A stretch of DNA of 64,000 bases from Sphingobium yanoikuyae (lineage in GTDB: Bacteria > Pseudomonadota > Alphaproteobacteria > Sphingomonadales > Sphingomonadaceae). Of this stretch, positions 1 to 7,878 are shown piece after piece. The stretch is taken from NCBI RefSeq assembly GCF_013001025.1, contig NZ_CP053021.1:1939501-2003500 (forward strand). The letters are read 5' to 3'. The notes below the pieces were generated by a model. It was not told the DNA's origin. It saw nothing but the letters and a program-made list of their open reading frames with translations, and did not search any database. The position numbers and the translations under genes were made by a program. Position 1 is the stretch's first letter. Each line of letters opens with the position of its first letter.

Positions 1-1726
1 ACGCTCAGCATCACATCGCTGTCTGCGGGCAATGTCTGAAGTATTTTGGTTGAAATGTGAGTGACCGGCCAGTTTTTACCTTCAAATGTGTAGAATGGGA
101 TATAGCCAAAGTCGGCTGTCGCTAACGTTGCTCCATTTTTAATAATGGATCTAATTTTCTCCGCAGCATCATCCTCGCTCTGGAGATACTCTCCAAACGC
201 GAGAACGGCATACATCCACGAGCGGACATGGAAGAAATGCCGTTTCTTAAGTGGGATTTTGGTAGATTTCTGGGGCCTGCCTTTGTTGCAGGGAAGATCA
301 ATCCCCTTTGATATCGGGTTGAGAAAATCCCTCCCAGCGTACAATAGATATCTATCGTCTGCCAAATTCTTCTGAACAAAATCAAACACCTGCCAAAGTG
401 CGGTTATTATCACTTTCTGGCTGGAAATAGCTATGCCTTTGCCTGCAATGAACTCCAATATGGTTGGAGCACGAAACAGATCGGTGTCGTCACCCTTCAC
501 AAATGGGTATCTTGTAAATTCTCCGGGCTTTGAAGGAATTGGTATGATGGATCGAGCAGAGTCATCCGATTCCCATTCAGCCAAATCTCTTTGGTTGCTA
601 AGATGCACAGGTAGGCAGATCGACAAATAATCCGCCAACGCCCTAATGCCATTTTTTAGCCCGTCATCTGTCTCATAGTCTCGTCGCCTATGAGCAATAA
701 TCGCGTCAAATAACTTCGACCATATATCGATAGTTTTGCATCAATTTGCACCGGAAGGAACGACAGTACAGATAAATCTTGGAACCACCCGATCCGTTCG
801 GTATTGAGATACATGAGATTTTCCGGATTGCCTGATTTAGATGATCTGAATTCGCGTCGCTTTGAGGCGTTTTTGGCGTTCTGTATTTTATTATTTTTCT
901 TTATACGATCAATTTTATCAATTTTATCAATTTTTCTCTTTTCAACGGCCTTATTGAGATCTTGAAAACTGACCTCTTTAAAATATCCGCCTAAAATATA
1001 CTGATTAATTCGATCGATTGAAGCGCGGTCAACCCCGCATGTTTCAGGGAAATTTCGTTGAAGCTCGTCAACTGCAACGGCCACCGATCGTAAATACTGG
1101 CGATCACTTCCTTCACCTTGGCGCTCGAAGACCCTAAGGGCGACTATGTCGCTCTCGCAGATGTACTCAGGAGATGTCCAGTCTGTTGCAGGCAGCCATG
1201 GCACAACGCGGTAACGCATCCGCTGTTCGAGGGATTTTGCCGGCACTCGCTCGCTTGTCGCTAGCGGCTTCTCACCGTAATTCAGGCAGAATGATGCCGT
1301 GGGCGGAGCAATATTACGTAACAACGCGTGCTCAACGCTCCACGCGCGCTGACTTCCGATTGGAAGTATCACGGCTCGCTGGGCCCAGAGGTTGAAAATA
1401 GCGAGTCTTGCTGCCCGTCGAAAAAGTGTAACAAGGTGAGCTGGGGGCAAGCCTTCGAACCCCAGAGCTACAAATGCTCTCTTTTTCTCGGCGCCGGTCA
1501 GGACTTGATCATTTGCCAACCGAAAAAGTGTTGCGACGGTTTCTTCGTCCAGCTTGCTGCTTGCCTCTGCACGCATGAGCGCTTTGGCAACAATGCTATT
1601 TGTCCCAGACGCGGTGGACGCCATTGCGCCAGACAAAAGGTTCTGACGGAAATGGCGCAATGCTCTCCGGAATGGCGGGGTGAGCTTCCCTGATAGAAAG
1701 ATTATATCTGAGCCGAGATTAATCAT
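1..1726 (-). pseudogene. Recombinase-associated protein of unknown family, frameshifted and cut by the left edge
   Basis: The first 356 codons read from the ATG at 1724-1726, which overlaps the stop of the upstream recombinase gene by 8 nt, so the two were probably translationally coupled. That frame stops at 656-658 after an unconvincing tail. The -1 frame opens at about 740 and runs without a stop to base 1. It continues as protein-like sequence (IDIWSKLFDAIIAHRRRDYE, then a long hydrophilic domain). Adding one A to the A4 run (T4 at 734-737 on the plus strand) fuses both parts into one product of at least about 570 residues. Residues ~260-300 form a lysine-rich linker containing three KID-type repeats. 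No R...HxxR...Y catalytic set is visible in it. By position it resembles the second gene of recombinase pair or trio modules, but I do not recognise the family. The break could also be a sequencing error or real phase variation. Confidence 0.6.
908..934. repeat. Three tandem copies of a 9-bp unit inside the frameshifted gene
   Basis: ATCAATTTT is repeated three times in direct succession. On the coding (minus) strand the repeat keeps the frame and gives the KIDKIDKID-like linker. In-frame 9-bp repeats can expand or contract by slippage without frameshifting, so the linker length may vary between strains (inference). Confidence 0.9.
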
Positions 1727-3134
1727 GGCTCAAGCTTTCAAGCTTGAGAGCCTCACTCCTCAACCTAGTGGCAATTAAAATAGGGAGCTTTTGCCGAGCG
1801 TCATCTACGTTATCATAATATTCGTCAGCGAACAGCAGCTTTGAATCAAGGATAATCCTCCTCTCGCGTGCGTAATGAGCTGTGGCGGTTTCTGTTAGGT
1901 GCCCCATCAGGTCCATAACTTCCGGCCGTGTAAGGCCAAAGCCGCCTGGGACCGGCAGATCATTCAACATATAGACGCCATATAGGTGACGAAGGCTATG
2001 CGGAGTCCAATGTCTACCACTCCGCTTGCATGGAATGCCTGCTCGTTTGGCTGCGGATGTAAAAGCCTTGATCCGTGCTGTATCACTCACCTTGTAAAAG
2101 GGGCGCCCCATATCGGGTCCGGGTCGAATGTCCTGAAACACAAAATCATGCCCAGAGCGCACGACATATTCCTCGTTTCGATACTCGGAGAGCACTGCGA
2201 AGAATGCAGCTTTTAGAAACGGAATGAAAAAGGTGCGGGCCGTGGCGCGTCCTTTGAATCTCATGCGCTCATCATCGGGCACCTGCATATTTGGACGGAT
2301 CACATTCGGATCGTCGACAAACACCTCTAACTTCGCGAAATCAATCTGATGCCAGCGCAAGCCACATGCTTCAGACATCCGGATTCCTGTGCCAGCCAAC
2401 AGAAGCCAAAGCGCGGCATCACGCTTTGATGTCGCGCATCCGAGAATCCTCGAAAGATCCAGAATCGGAAAGTCCAAGAAATCTTCCCGGGCGCGTGATT
2501 GTCTCGGAGCAGAAATTCCGTTGCGCCTAGTGAGCGGCCGACTTGCTGCGCGACGGGCAAAAGCTGCAAATGCAGAACCCTTGCAAAGTGCCTTGACCTG
2601 ATTTTGCGGCAATTTGTTGTATCCGAAAACCGCCTTCAGCGCAGGGGATGATAGCTCGCCAGATAACTCGACCCCGGCCTGCCTCAACTTATCAATCTCG
2701 ATTTGCTGACGATCGTTCGAAATTGTGAGGAGGAGGTTGATCGGCGCTGCGATACCACTGGCAGACGTGATGGCAGAATAGCCCATTTTCTCGACAACTG
2801 CGGGCGCCCAGTTTTCGAATGCGAAATCGTCATTCTCACGCGGTTGCAGCCGACGGATGGCATCGGGATTCAGGCGAATGCGAATATAATTGTCGATAGC
2901 TTGGTTTAGGCGGCTAACCGTAGTTAGCCGGCCATAGACACCCGCTTCGACCAAGTAATCGAGAAAACAGGCGGCCGTCTGAAGGTATTTTTTCTGCGTA
3001 GCTAAGGCGTAGCCTTTGGTCTGCATATGTGCCCGGTAAGCCGCAAAATACGGATCGATGTCTCCATCCTCATCGATGAGGTCGAAAATTTCCGATGCAT
3101 ATGGCTGCACCGCAACTCTCGAGAAATGGATCAT
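1719..3134 (-). CDS. Tyrosine recombinase/integrase of a mobile element
   Basis: This 471-residue protein is a phage-integrase-family DNA breaking-rejoining enzyme. An N-terminal SAM-like/core-binding half (about residues 25-110, with KGYALATQKKYLQTAACFLDYL) precedes the catalytic domain. The catalytic set is intact: the first Arg in TGIRMSEACGLRW, HSLRHLYG (HxLRH), and the His and nucleophile Tyr in LMGHLTETATAHYAR. A long insertion lies between the two domains, so it is larger than ordinary XerC/D. It overlaps the next minus-strand gene (ATGATTAA), which points to a co-translated recombination module. The start at 3134 has only a weak Shine-Dalgarno. It is probably the integrase of the accessory block at the left of the window. 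Host XerC/D is unlikely because of its length, lower GC and neighbours. Confidence 0.85.
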   Translation of the reverse strand: MIHFSRVAVQPYASEIFDLIDEDGDIDPYFAAYRAHMQTKGYALATQKKYLQTAACFLDYLVEAGVYGRLTTVSRLNQAIDNYIRIRLNPDAIRRLQPRENDDFAFENWAPAVVEKMGYSAITSASGIAAPINLLLTISNDRQQIEIDKLRQAGVELSGELSSPALKAVFGYNKLPQNQVKALCKGSAFAAFARRAASRPLTRRNGISAPRQSRAREDFLDFPILDLSRILGCATSKRDAALWLLLAGTGIRMSEACGLRWHQIDFAKLEVFVDDPNVIRPNMQVPDDERMRFKGRATARTFFIPFLKAAFFAVLSEYRNEEYVVRSGHDFVFQDIRPGPDMGRPFYKVSDTARIKAFTSAAKRAGIPCKRSGRHWTPHSLRHLYGVYMLNDLPVPGGFGLTRPEVMDLMGHLTETATAHYARERRIILDSKLLFADEYYDNVDDARQKLPILIATRLRSEALKLESLSHD

Positions 3135-3680
3135 TGCGACACTGCCTCTAGCGGAACGCCAATGACGGCACCATGGTGGGGTGATTGCCTTCCGCCGCCG
3201 TGTCTCAAATGGTGCGCGCTATGTAGGTCCAGAACTTGCAACATCCGCATCAAAGAGTACCTCACGGCGATAATCAGTTTTAATGATCACGGCATCGCGA
3301 ACGACAAATGATCATCAATAGTGTCACCTGATACAATCACATTGTCTGATTCTCATTTAAAAAAACATATTATCGAAATTATCAATAGATCTTTTGATTC
3401 TTATTTAGGATACGGACGCCTAATATTAATCACGTATTATTTGGCTAATTGGGCATTGACGTCCGATGCATGGTTAAACATGTCCGATTATATAGATATA
3501 TTTTACGCGCAACGTCCGATTGTTTAATTGTGAGGCTTGGTCCGAGGCCAAAGTTGTAGCTGGCGGATTTCAGCCTTGAAAGGGGTGGTTGTATCGATTT
3601 CAGACGCGATCACCCCCTTCGCTCAACACTGAAGGGTAGCCGAAGATGGGATTAATGAATGCCTTCAGGGCGTGGACTCA
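3135..3680. other. AT-rich non-coding stretch next to the recombinase gene
   Basis: No convincing gene is present in these ~550 bases. The stretch 3300-3530 is markedly AT-rich compared with the rest of the window and carries repeated GTCCGAT motifs (listed separately). A short open stretch at about 3534-3622 on the minus strand encodes a ~29-residue peptide starting VIASEIDTTTPF. It may be a remnant, but I cannot assign it. Confidence 0.5.
3461..3520. repeat. Three direct GTCCGAT repeats
   Basis: GTCCGAT occurs at 3461-3467, 3482-3488 and 3514-3520 in the same orientation. A near match (TGTCTGATT) lies at about 3346, and an inverted near match (ATACGGACG) at about 3410. They lie in AT-rich DNA upstream of the recombinase gene, where arm-type or regulatory binding sites are often found. 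A role as recombinase-binding sites is inference. Confidence 0.6.
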
Positions 3681-4085
3681 TTACGCGTTGCACCACAGCC
3701 TCACGCAGATGAGCTTGATGGCCGCAAGATAGTTGGCAGCATCCTTGTCATGTCGGGTGGCGATGCCCCGGAACTGCTTGATCCGATTGAAGAAGCTCTC
3801 GACGAGATTACGCTGGCGGTAGAGCCATAACGACAAGCCGAGGCGCTGCTTACGGTTGGAGCGGTTGGGAATGTTGGCCCAGATATTTCGGGCCGCGACC
3901 GCCTCGCGAATGGCATCAATCAGTGCTTCAATCGCATGCACTGATCGCCAGCAACGGCTCGGTGATGAGCCATTGCTTGTCCGTCAGTTCATACCGCCGC
4001 CGCGTCATACGCCCTCCGTATCCGAGGGGCGCCTGAATCACGCCAAGGGCGACAACTTCAACCAGATTCATGAGTTTGCGCCCTA
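3667..4085 (-). mobile_element. IS5-family insertion sequence remnant
   Basis: The minus strand begins a typical IS5-family transposase at 4008 (MTRRRYELTDKQW...EPLL). After about 21 residues it jumps into unrelated frame. The C-terminal part is intact at 3681-3941, including NRSNRKQ and VESFFNRIKQFRGIATRHDK. The middle, which carries the first two catalytic aspartates, is missing. Imperfect terminal inverted repeats are visible: AGGGCGTGGACTCATTACG near 3668, and on the other strand AGGGCGCAAACTCATGAAT ending near 4084. The element is dead because of an internal deletion. No clear target duplication is seen. Confidence 0.8.
3681..4008 (-). pseudogene. IS5-family transposase, internally deleted
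   Basis: Only the N-terminal ~21 codons and the C-terminal ~86 codons of an otherwise ~260-residue DDE transposase remain. The C-terminal DDE glutamate motif region (NLVESFFNRIKQ) is retained, but the DG/DAT motif region is lost. The reading frame is broken at the junction near 3942-3948, so no working transposase can be made. Confidence 0.8.
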
Positions 4086-4294
4086 GTCAGGCAGCAGCTT
4101 TTAGATAGGAGGCTCTGGGCCTGCCGGCTTGCTTAGGCGGAATGAAGTAAGCTTGGCCTGAGCGCCTCGCTATGTAACTTGAGCGATGCCCCGCTCGTTT
4201 GGTCACCATTTCTACGACATGATTCTGGACAGAAAATTAGGTGTTGCAATCAGAGCAGCAACTCAATCTTGCGCCGATCTCGAGGTTTGACCGG

Positions 4295-4315
4295 GCCGGC
4301 GGCAGAGCCGCCGGC
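4295..4315. repeat. Perfect GC hairpin
   Basis: GCCGGCGGC, a three-base AGA loop, and GCCGCCGGC form a perfect 9-bp stem. No T-tract follows on either strand, so it is not a simple terminator. Its function is unknown. Confidence 0.8.
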
Positions 4316-4336
4316 TATCGCGCATCATCGCCCGTA

Positions 4337-4382
4337 GGGGCTGCTGCGCTTCGCTACGCCGATGGCTACGCTACGCAGCCCC
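4337..4382. repeat. Large imperfect inverted repeat
   Basis: GGGGCTG at 4337-4343 pairs with CAGCCCC ending at 4382. Partially matching CGCTTCGCTACG and CTACGCTACGC arms lie inside. It forms a tandem with the hairpin at 4295-4315, close to the tRNA junction. Confidence 0.6.
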
Positions 4383-4439
4383 CACTCCGTTGCATGTGGG
4401 GCAGGCGGGTTAATGCGCATCCAGGTGCGGTTGAGATAA

Positions 4440-4509
4440 GAACCCACGGTGAGCTTGCACCCACGGCGGTTTTCAAGACCGCTGCCTTAAACCACTCGGC
4501 CACACTTCC
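4440..4509 (-). tRNA. tRNA-Ser(UGA), 3' end not canonical
   Basis: Read on the minus strand from 4509, the sequence has the GGAAGTG acceptor strand, a serine D-arm (GCCGAGTGG), and an anticodon stem-loop with CTTGAAA (anticodon TGA). A long serine-type variable arm and the T-stem start GTGGGTTC follow. The expected remainder (GAATCCCAC plus the 3' acceptor strand CACTTCC) is absent. The next bases, TTATCTCAACCGCACC, give only a mismatched T-stem and about three acceptor pairs. About 70 of ~90 nt are therefore canonical. The gene may be a 3'-disrupted copy at an island junction. If so, a functional tRNA-Ser(UGA) must exist elsewhere. Confidence 0.7.
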
Positions 4510-4644
4510 GTTGCGACGCTTCCTAGCGAAGCGGGCGAACAAGCCAAGGGCAAAAATGACAATATTGAAGGGAATGGTCGCCCATTCGCGACTTCGTATC
4601 GGATAGGGGTTTCGCCGGTTGCCCTGGCTGTGCCACAAAAGGCC

Positions 4645-5697
4645 ATGGCAGATTCTCGGTTCAATTCGCTGGCCATTGCGCTGATGATGGGTTTTTCGAC
4701 GGTCGTGGCGGGATTGGCTGCGCCACAGGTCGCAGTTGCGCAGGATGATGGGGATTTTCGCGCCTATCTCGAATCATTGCGCCCGAAAGCGCGCGCGATG
4801 GGCATTCGCGATGCGACGCTGGACGCCGTCTTTCCGACCCTGTCGATCAACCCGCGCGTCGTGGCGCTCGACCAGAGCCAGCCGGGCGGGGGCGCCTATT
4901 CGCCCATTCCCAATTTCGAACCCTATCGGGTCAAGCATGTCGATGCCGCGCGGATCAGCCGCGGGCGGGCAGTCTATGCCGCCAATCGCGCACGACTGGC
5001 CCGGATCGAGGCGGAAACCGGCGTGCCCGAGGAAATCATGGTCGCCATTTTCGGCCACGAAACCAACTACGGCTCCTACACCGGCGATTTCGACCTGATC
5101 CGGTCGCTGGCGACGCTCGCGCACGAAGGGCGCCGCCGCACCTTGTTCGAGCCGGAATTGCTGGCGACACTCAAGATGCTGAACGATGGCGTGCCGCGCA
5201 GCCGGCTGGTCGGCAGCTGGGCCGGGGCGACCGGCTATCCGCAATTCCTGCCCTCGGTCTATCTCAAGCTCGCCAAGGATGGCGACGGCGATGGCCGGGC
5301 GGATATCTGGACCAGCCAGGCGGATGCGCTGGCGTCGATCGCCAATTATTTCGTCGCGGCGGGATGGCGGCGGGGCCAGCCCTGGGGCGTGGCTGTCAGC
5401 GTGCCGACCAGCTTCAACCGCGCCTCGGTGGCGGCGCGCACGACGGCGCCGCGCTGCCCGCGGGTATTCAACCGCCACAGCCGCTGGCTGACCATGGCCG
5501 AGTGGCGCAAGCTGGGCCTGTTCCCGGCCAGTGGTATCTGGCCGGCGGACACTGTCATGGCGACCCTGCTGGAGCCGGATGGGCCGGGCAAGACCGCCTA
5601 TCTGCTGACCAGCAATTATCGCGCGATCCTCGACTATAATTGCTCCAATTTCTACGCTCTTTCCGTGGGGTTGCTGGCTGATGCGGTCAAGCAATAG
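4645..5697 (+). CDS. Lytic murein transglycosylase, MltB-like
   Basis: The product should cleave the MurNAc-GlcNAc bond of peptidoglycan in the periplasm, forming 1,6-anhydro ends. An N-terminal signal peptide (ALMMGFSTVVAGLAAPQVAVA) precedes the SLT_2/MltB domain. The catalytic Glu lies in IFGHETNYGSYTG, followed by the family blocks SWAGATGYPQFLPS and DGDGDGRADIW. The length (~350) is normal for soluble MltB/MltG2-type enzymes. ATG 4645 gives a good signal peptide, and a GTG at 4630 in frame is an alternative. It overlaps the downstream rlpA gene by 17 nt, which groups two septal or wall-remodelling enzymes. Confidence 0.9.
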   Translation: MADSRFNSLAIALMMGFSTVVAGLAAPQVAVAQDDGDFRAYLESLRPKARAMGIRDATLDAVFPTLSINPRVVALDQSQPGGGAYSPIPNFEPYRVKHVDAARISRGRAVYAANRARLARIEAETGVPEEIMVAIFGHETNYGSYTGDFDLIRSLATLAHEGRRRTLFEPELLATLKMLNDGVPRSRLVGSWAGATGYPQFLPSVYLKLAKDGDGDGRADIWTSQADALASIANYFVAAGWRRGQPWGVAVSVPTSFNRASVAARTTAPRCPRVFNRHSRWLTMAEWRKLGLFPASGIWPADTVMATLLEPDGPGKTAYLLTSNYRAILDYNCSNFYALSVGLLADAVKQ

Positions 5698-6667
5698 GAA
5701 CTGGCTCGCGCTTGGCGGCGCGGCGTCTCTGCTGGCCTCCTGCGGCAGCGAGCAGGCGGTTGCGCCGCCGGCGCCACGCCCCGCGCCACCTTTAACGGCG
5801 CCAGCGGTTGCGGATGAACCGGTCAAGATCGGCGAACCCTATAGCGTGGGCGGCAAGACCTATGTCCCCGCCGATCCGGTCAATTATGACGAGGTCGGCT
5901 ATGCCAGCTGGTATGGCGAGGAGGCTACGGGCAAGCCGACGGCCAATGGCGAGGATTTCGTGCCGTCGGCGATCAGCGGCGCCCACAAGACCTTGCCCCT
6001 GCCAAGCTATGTCGAGGTGACTGCGCTGGGCAGCGGTCGCACCATTCTGGTCCGGCTCAACGATCGTGGTCCGTTCAGCGACGACAAGCTCATCGACCTG
6101 TCGCGTGGCGCGGCCGAACAACTGGGCATTACCGGCGACGGCGCTGCGGCCGTTCGCGTTCGCCGGGTCAATCCGCCCGAGCAGGAAAAGGCGCTGCTGC
6201 GCGCTCATCACCGCGCGCCCGAGCGGATCGAGACGCCGCAGCCCTTGCTCAAGGTGCTGCGCGGGCGTCTGGCGCAAGTGCCGGCAAGCCCGCCAGCGCA
6301 GGTTCAGACCGCACGCCCCGTCGTTCAGGCGATCCCGGTCGCGAGCAGTTCCAGCCGTCCCGGCGCATCCTTCGATACGCCCGCACCGCCCACTCCCAAG
6401 CCGGCCCCGAAGGCCACGGCACCGACAAAACCGGTATCGGCAAAACCGGTGTCTGGCAGCTATGTCGTTCAGGTTGCAGCTCTTTCCTCGCAGGGCCGGG
6501 CCGAAGCGCTGGCCAGGCAGATCGGCGCGCATGCTGTTGCGGCCGGTTCGGTCTGGCGGGTGCGCTATGGTCCCTATCCCTCGCAGGAAGCGGCGCAGTC
6601 CGGCGTGAAGGCGGCGGCAGCGAAGGGCTTTGCGAATGTCCGTGTCATGGCTAATGACGCGCGCTAA
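5681..6667 (+). CDS. rlpA: RlpA-family septal lytic transglycosylase lipoprotein
   Basis: RlpA cleaves naked glycan strands at the division septum. The N-terminus is a lipoprotein signal with the lipobox L-A-S-C (Cys21). A double-psi beta-barrel domain follows at about residues 70-155, with YASWYGEEATGKPTANGE and LVRLNDRGPF. A long Pro/Ala-rich linker comes next, then a C-terminal SPOR domain (SYVVQVAALSSQGRAEALA to the end) that binds denuded peptidoglycan. The start overlaps the preceding transglycosylase gene, and a D,D-carboxypeptidase gene follows 47 nt later, so this is a cell-wall gene group. Confidence 0.93.
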   Translation: MRSSNRNWLALGGAASLLASCGSEQAVAPPAPRPAPPLTAPAVADEPVKIGEPYSVGGKTYVPADPVNYDEVGYASWYGEEATGKPTANGEDFVPSAISGAHKTLPLPSYVEVTALGSGRTILVRLNDRGPFSDDKLIDLSRGAAEQLGITGDGAAAVRVRRVNPPEQEKALLRAHHRAPERIETPQPLLKVLRGRLAQVPASPPAQVQTARPVVQAIPVASSSSRPGASFDTPAPPTPKPAPKATAPTKPVSAKPVSGSYVVQVAALSSQGRAEALARQIGAHAVAAGSVWRVRYGPYPSQEAAQSGVKAAAAKGFANVRVMANDAR

Positions 6668-6714
6668 TCATAGCGATGCGTCCAGCGAATCTATCCAGTC
6701 GAAGGCTTGAGTTC

Positions 6715-7878
6715 ATGAAGAAAACCGTTGCCGCCACTCTCTTCGTCGGTCTGCTGGCCCAGCCGCTGGTTGCCGCGGCCCCGCCTTATACGAGCGAGGC
6801 GCCGATCGCCTATCTCAAGGATCTTTCCTCGGGCGCCGTCCTCTATGACAAGGGCGGCGAAACCCGGATGCCGCCGGCCTCGATGGCCAAGATGATGACG
6901 GCGCATGTCGCCTTCCGCCTGATCCAGAAGGGCGAACTGAAGCTCGACACCAAATTCACGGTCCGTCCGGAAACCTGGCAGCAATGGCACGGCCCCAAGG
7001 CCGGATCGACCATGTTCCTGTCGGTGGGCGAGCAGGTGTCGGTTGAAAATCTGCTGCACGGCATTGTCACGCTGTCGGGCAATGATGCCTGCGTCGTGCT
7101 GGCCGAGGGCATTGCCGGCACCGAGCAGGCGTTCGTTGCGCTGATGAACGAGGAGGCCAAGCGCATGGGCCTCAAGAACAGCCATTTCGGCACCAGCAAT
7201 GGCTGGCCTGACGAGGGCGTGACCTATGTCACCGCCGAAGACCTGGCCAAGCTCGCCGAAGCCACGATCGTCGAGACGCCGGATCTCTACAAGAAATTCT
7301 ACGCCACCCGCTCCTTCACCTGGGGCAAGACCATGGGCGGCTCCGACATTGCGCAGGCCAATCGCAATCCGATCCTGGGCAAGATCGCGGGCGCCGACGG
7401 CCTCAAGACCGGCCATACCGAAGAAGCCGGTTTCGGCTTCACCGGTTCGGCCGAACAGGATGGCCGCCGCCTGGTGATGGTGGTCGCCGGCCTCACCAGC
7501 TTCAACGGCCGGATCACCGAATCCGTCCGCTTCATGGACTGGGGCTTCCGCGCCTGGAAGGCGCAGCCGCTGTTCAAGAAGGGGCAGACGGTCGAGACCG
7601 CCGCGGTCCAGTTGGGCAGCGCGTCGACCGTGTCGCTGGTCGCGCCGCAGAATATGGCCGTCACCATGCCGCGCACCGCATCGGCCAATGTGAAGGTGAA
7701 GGTCGTCTATACCGGCCCGATCAAGGCGCCGATCGCCAAGGGCCAGCAGATCGCCCAGCTCATTGTCCAGACCCCGGATACGCCGCCCCAGGTGCTGCCG
7801 CTGGTCGCCGGTGAAGATGTCGCGGAAGCAGGCATTTTCGGTCGTCTCTGGAATGGTCTGAAGTCCTTCTTCGGGTGA
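6715..7878 (+). CDS. D-alanyl-D-alanine carboxypeptidase (PBP5/6-like)
   Basis: This penicillin-binding protein removes the terminal D-Ala from peptidoglycan pentapeptides in the periplasm. A signal peptide (MKKTVAATLFVGLLAQPLVAAA) is followed by the S11 catalytic motifs: SMAK (SxxK, with the nucleophile Ser), SGN (SxN), and KTG in LKTGHTEEAG. A C-terminal PBP5_C beta domain leads to an amphipathic tail (GIFGRLWNGLKSFFG), a typical membrane anchor. ATG 6715 is chosen because AAGG lies 9 nt upstream and the signal peptide starts here. An in-frame ATG at 6676 would add 13 atypical residues. The stop overlaps the tmk start. Confidence 0.93.
   Translation: MKKTVAATLFVGLLAQPLVAAAPPYTSEAPIAYLKDLSSGAVLYDKGGETRMPPASMAKMMTAHVAFRLIQKGELKLDTKFTVRPETWQQWHGPKAGSTMFLSVGEQVSVENLLHGIVTLSGNDACVVLAEGIAGTEQAFVALMNEEAKRMGLKNSHFGTSNGWPDEGVTYVTAEDLAKLAEATIVETPDLYKKFYATRSFTWGKTMGGSDIAQANRNPILGKIAGADGLKTGHTEEAGFGFTGSAEQDGRRLVMVVAGLTSFNGRITESVRFMDWGFRAWKAQPLFKKGQTVETAAVQLGSASTVSLVAPQNMAVTMPRTASANVKVKVVYTGPIKAPIAKGQQIAQLIVQTPDTPPQVLPLVAGEDVAEAGIFGRLWNGLKSFFG

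Larger units (their letters stand above)
4086..4439. other. Non-coding junction region between the IS remnant and tRNA-Ser
   Basis: I see no credible gene in these ~350 bases. They hold the perfect hairpin at 4295-4315 and the larger imperfect one at 4337-4382. The sequence immediately 3' of the tRNA-Ser body (4420-4439) does not complete that tRNA, so the junction with foreign DNA is probably here. Confidence 0.5.

Noticed and set aside
122..630. Three short open frames at the left end (122-385 minus, 145-375 plus, 433-630 plus)
   Set aside because: They overlap the longer minus-strand frame that continues the recombinase-associated gene to base 1 and is far more protein-like.
4241..4606. 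A 121-codon frame across the tRNA-Ser region
   Set aside because: It runs through the tRNA gene and the hairpins, and has no protein-like composition.
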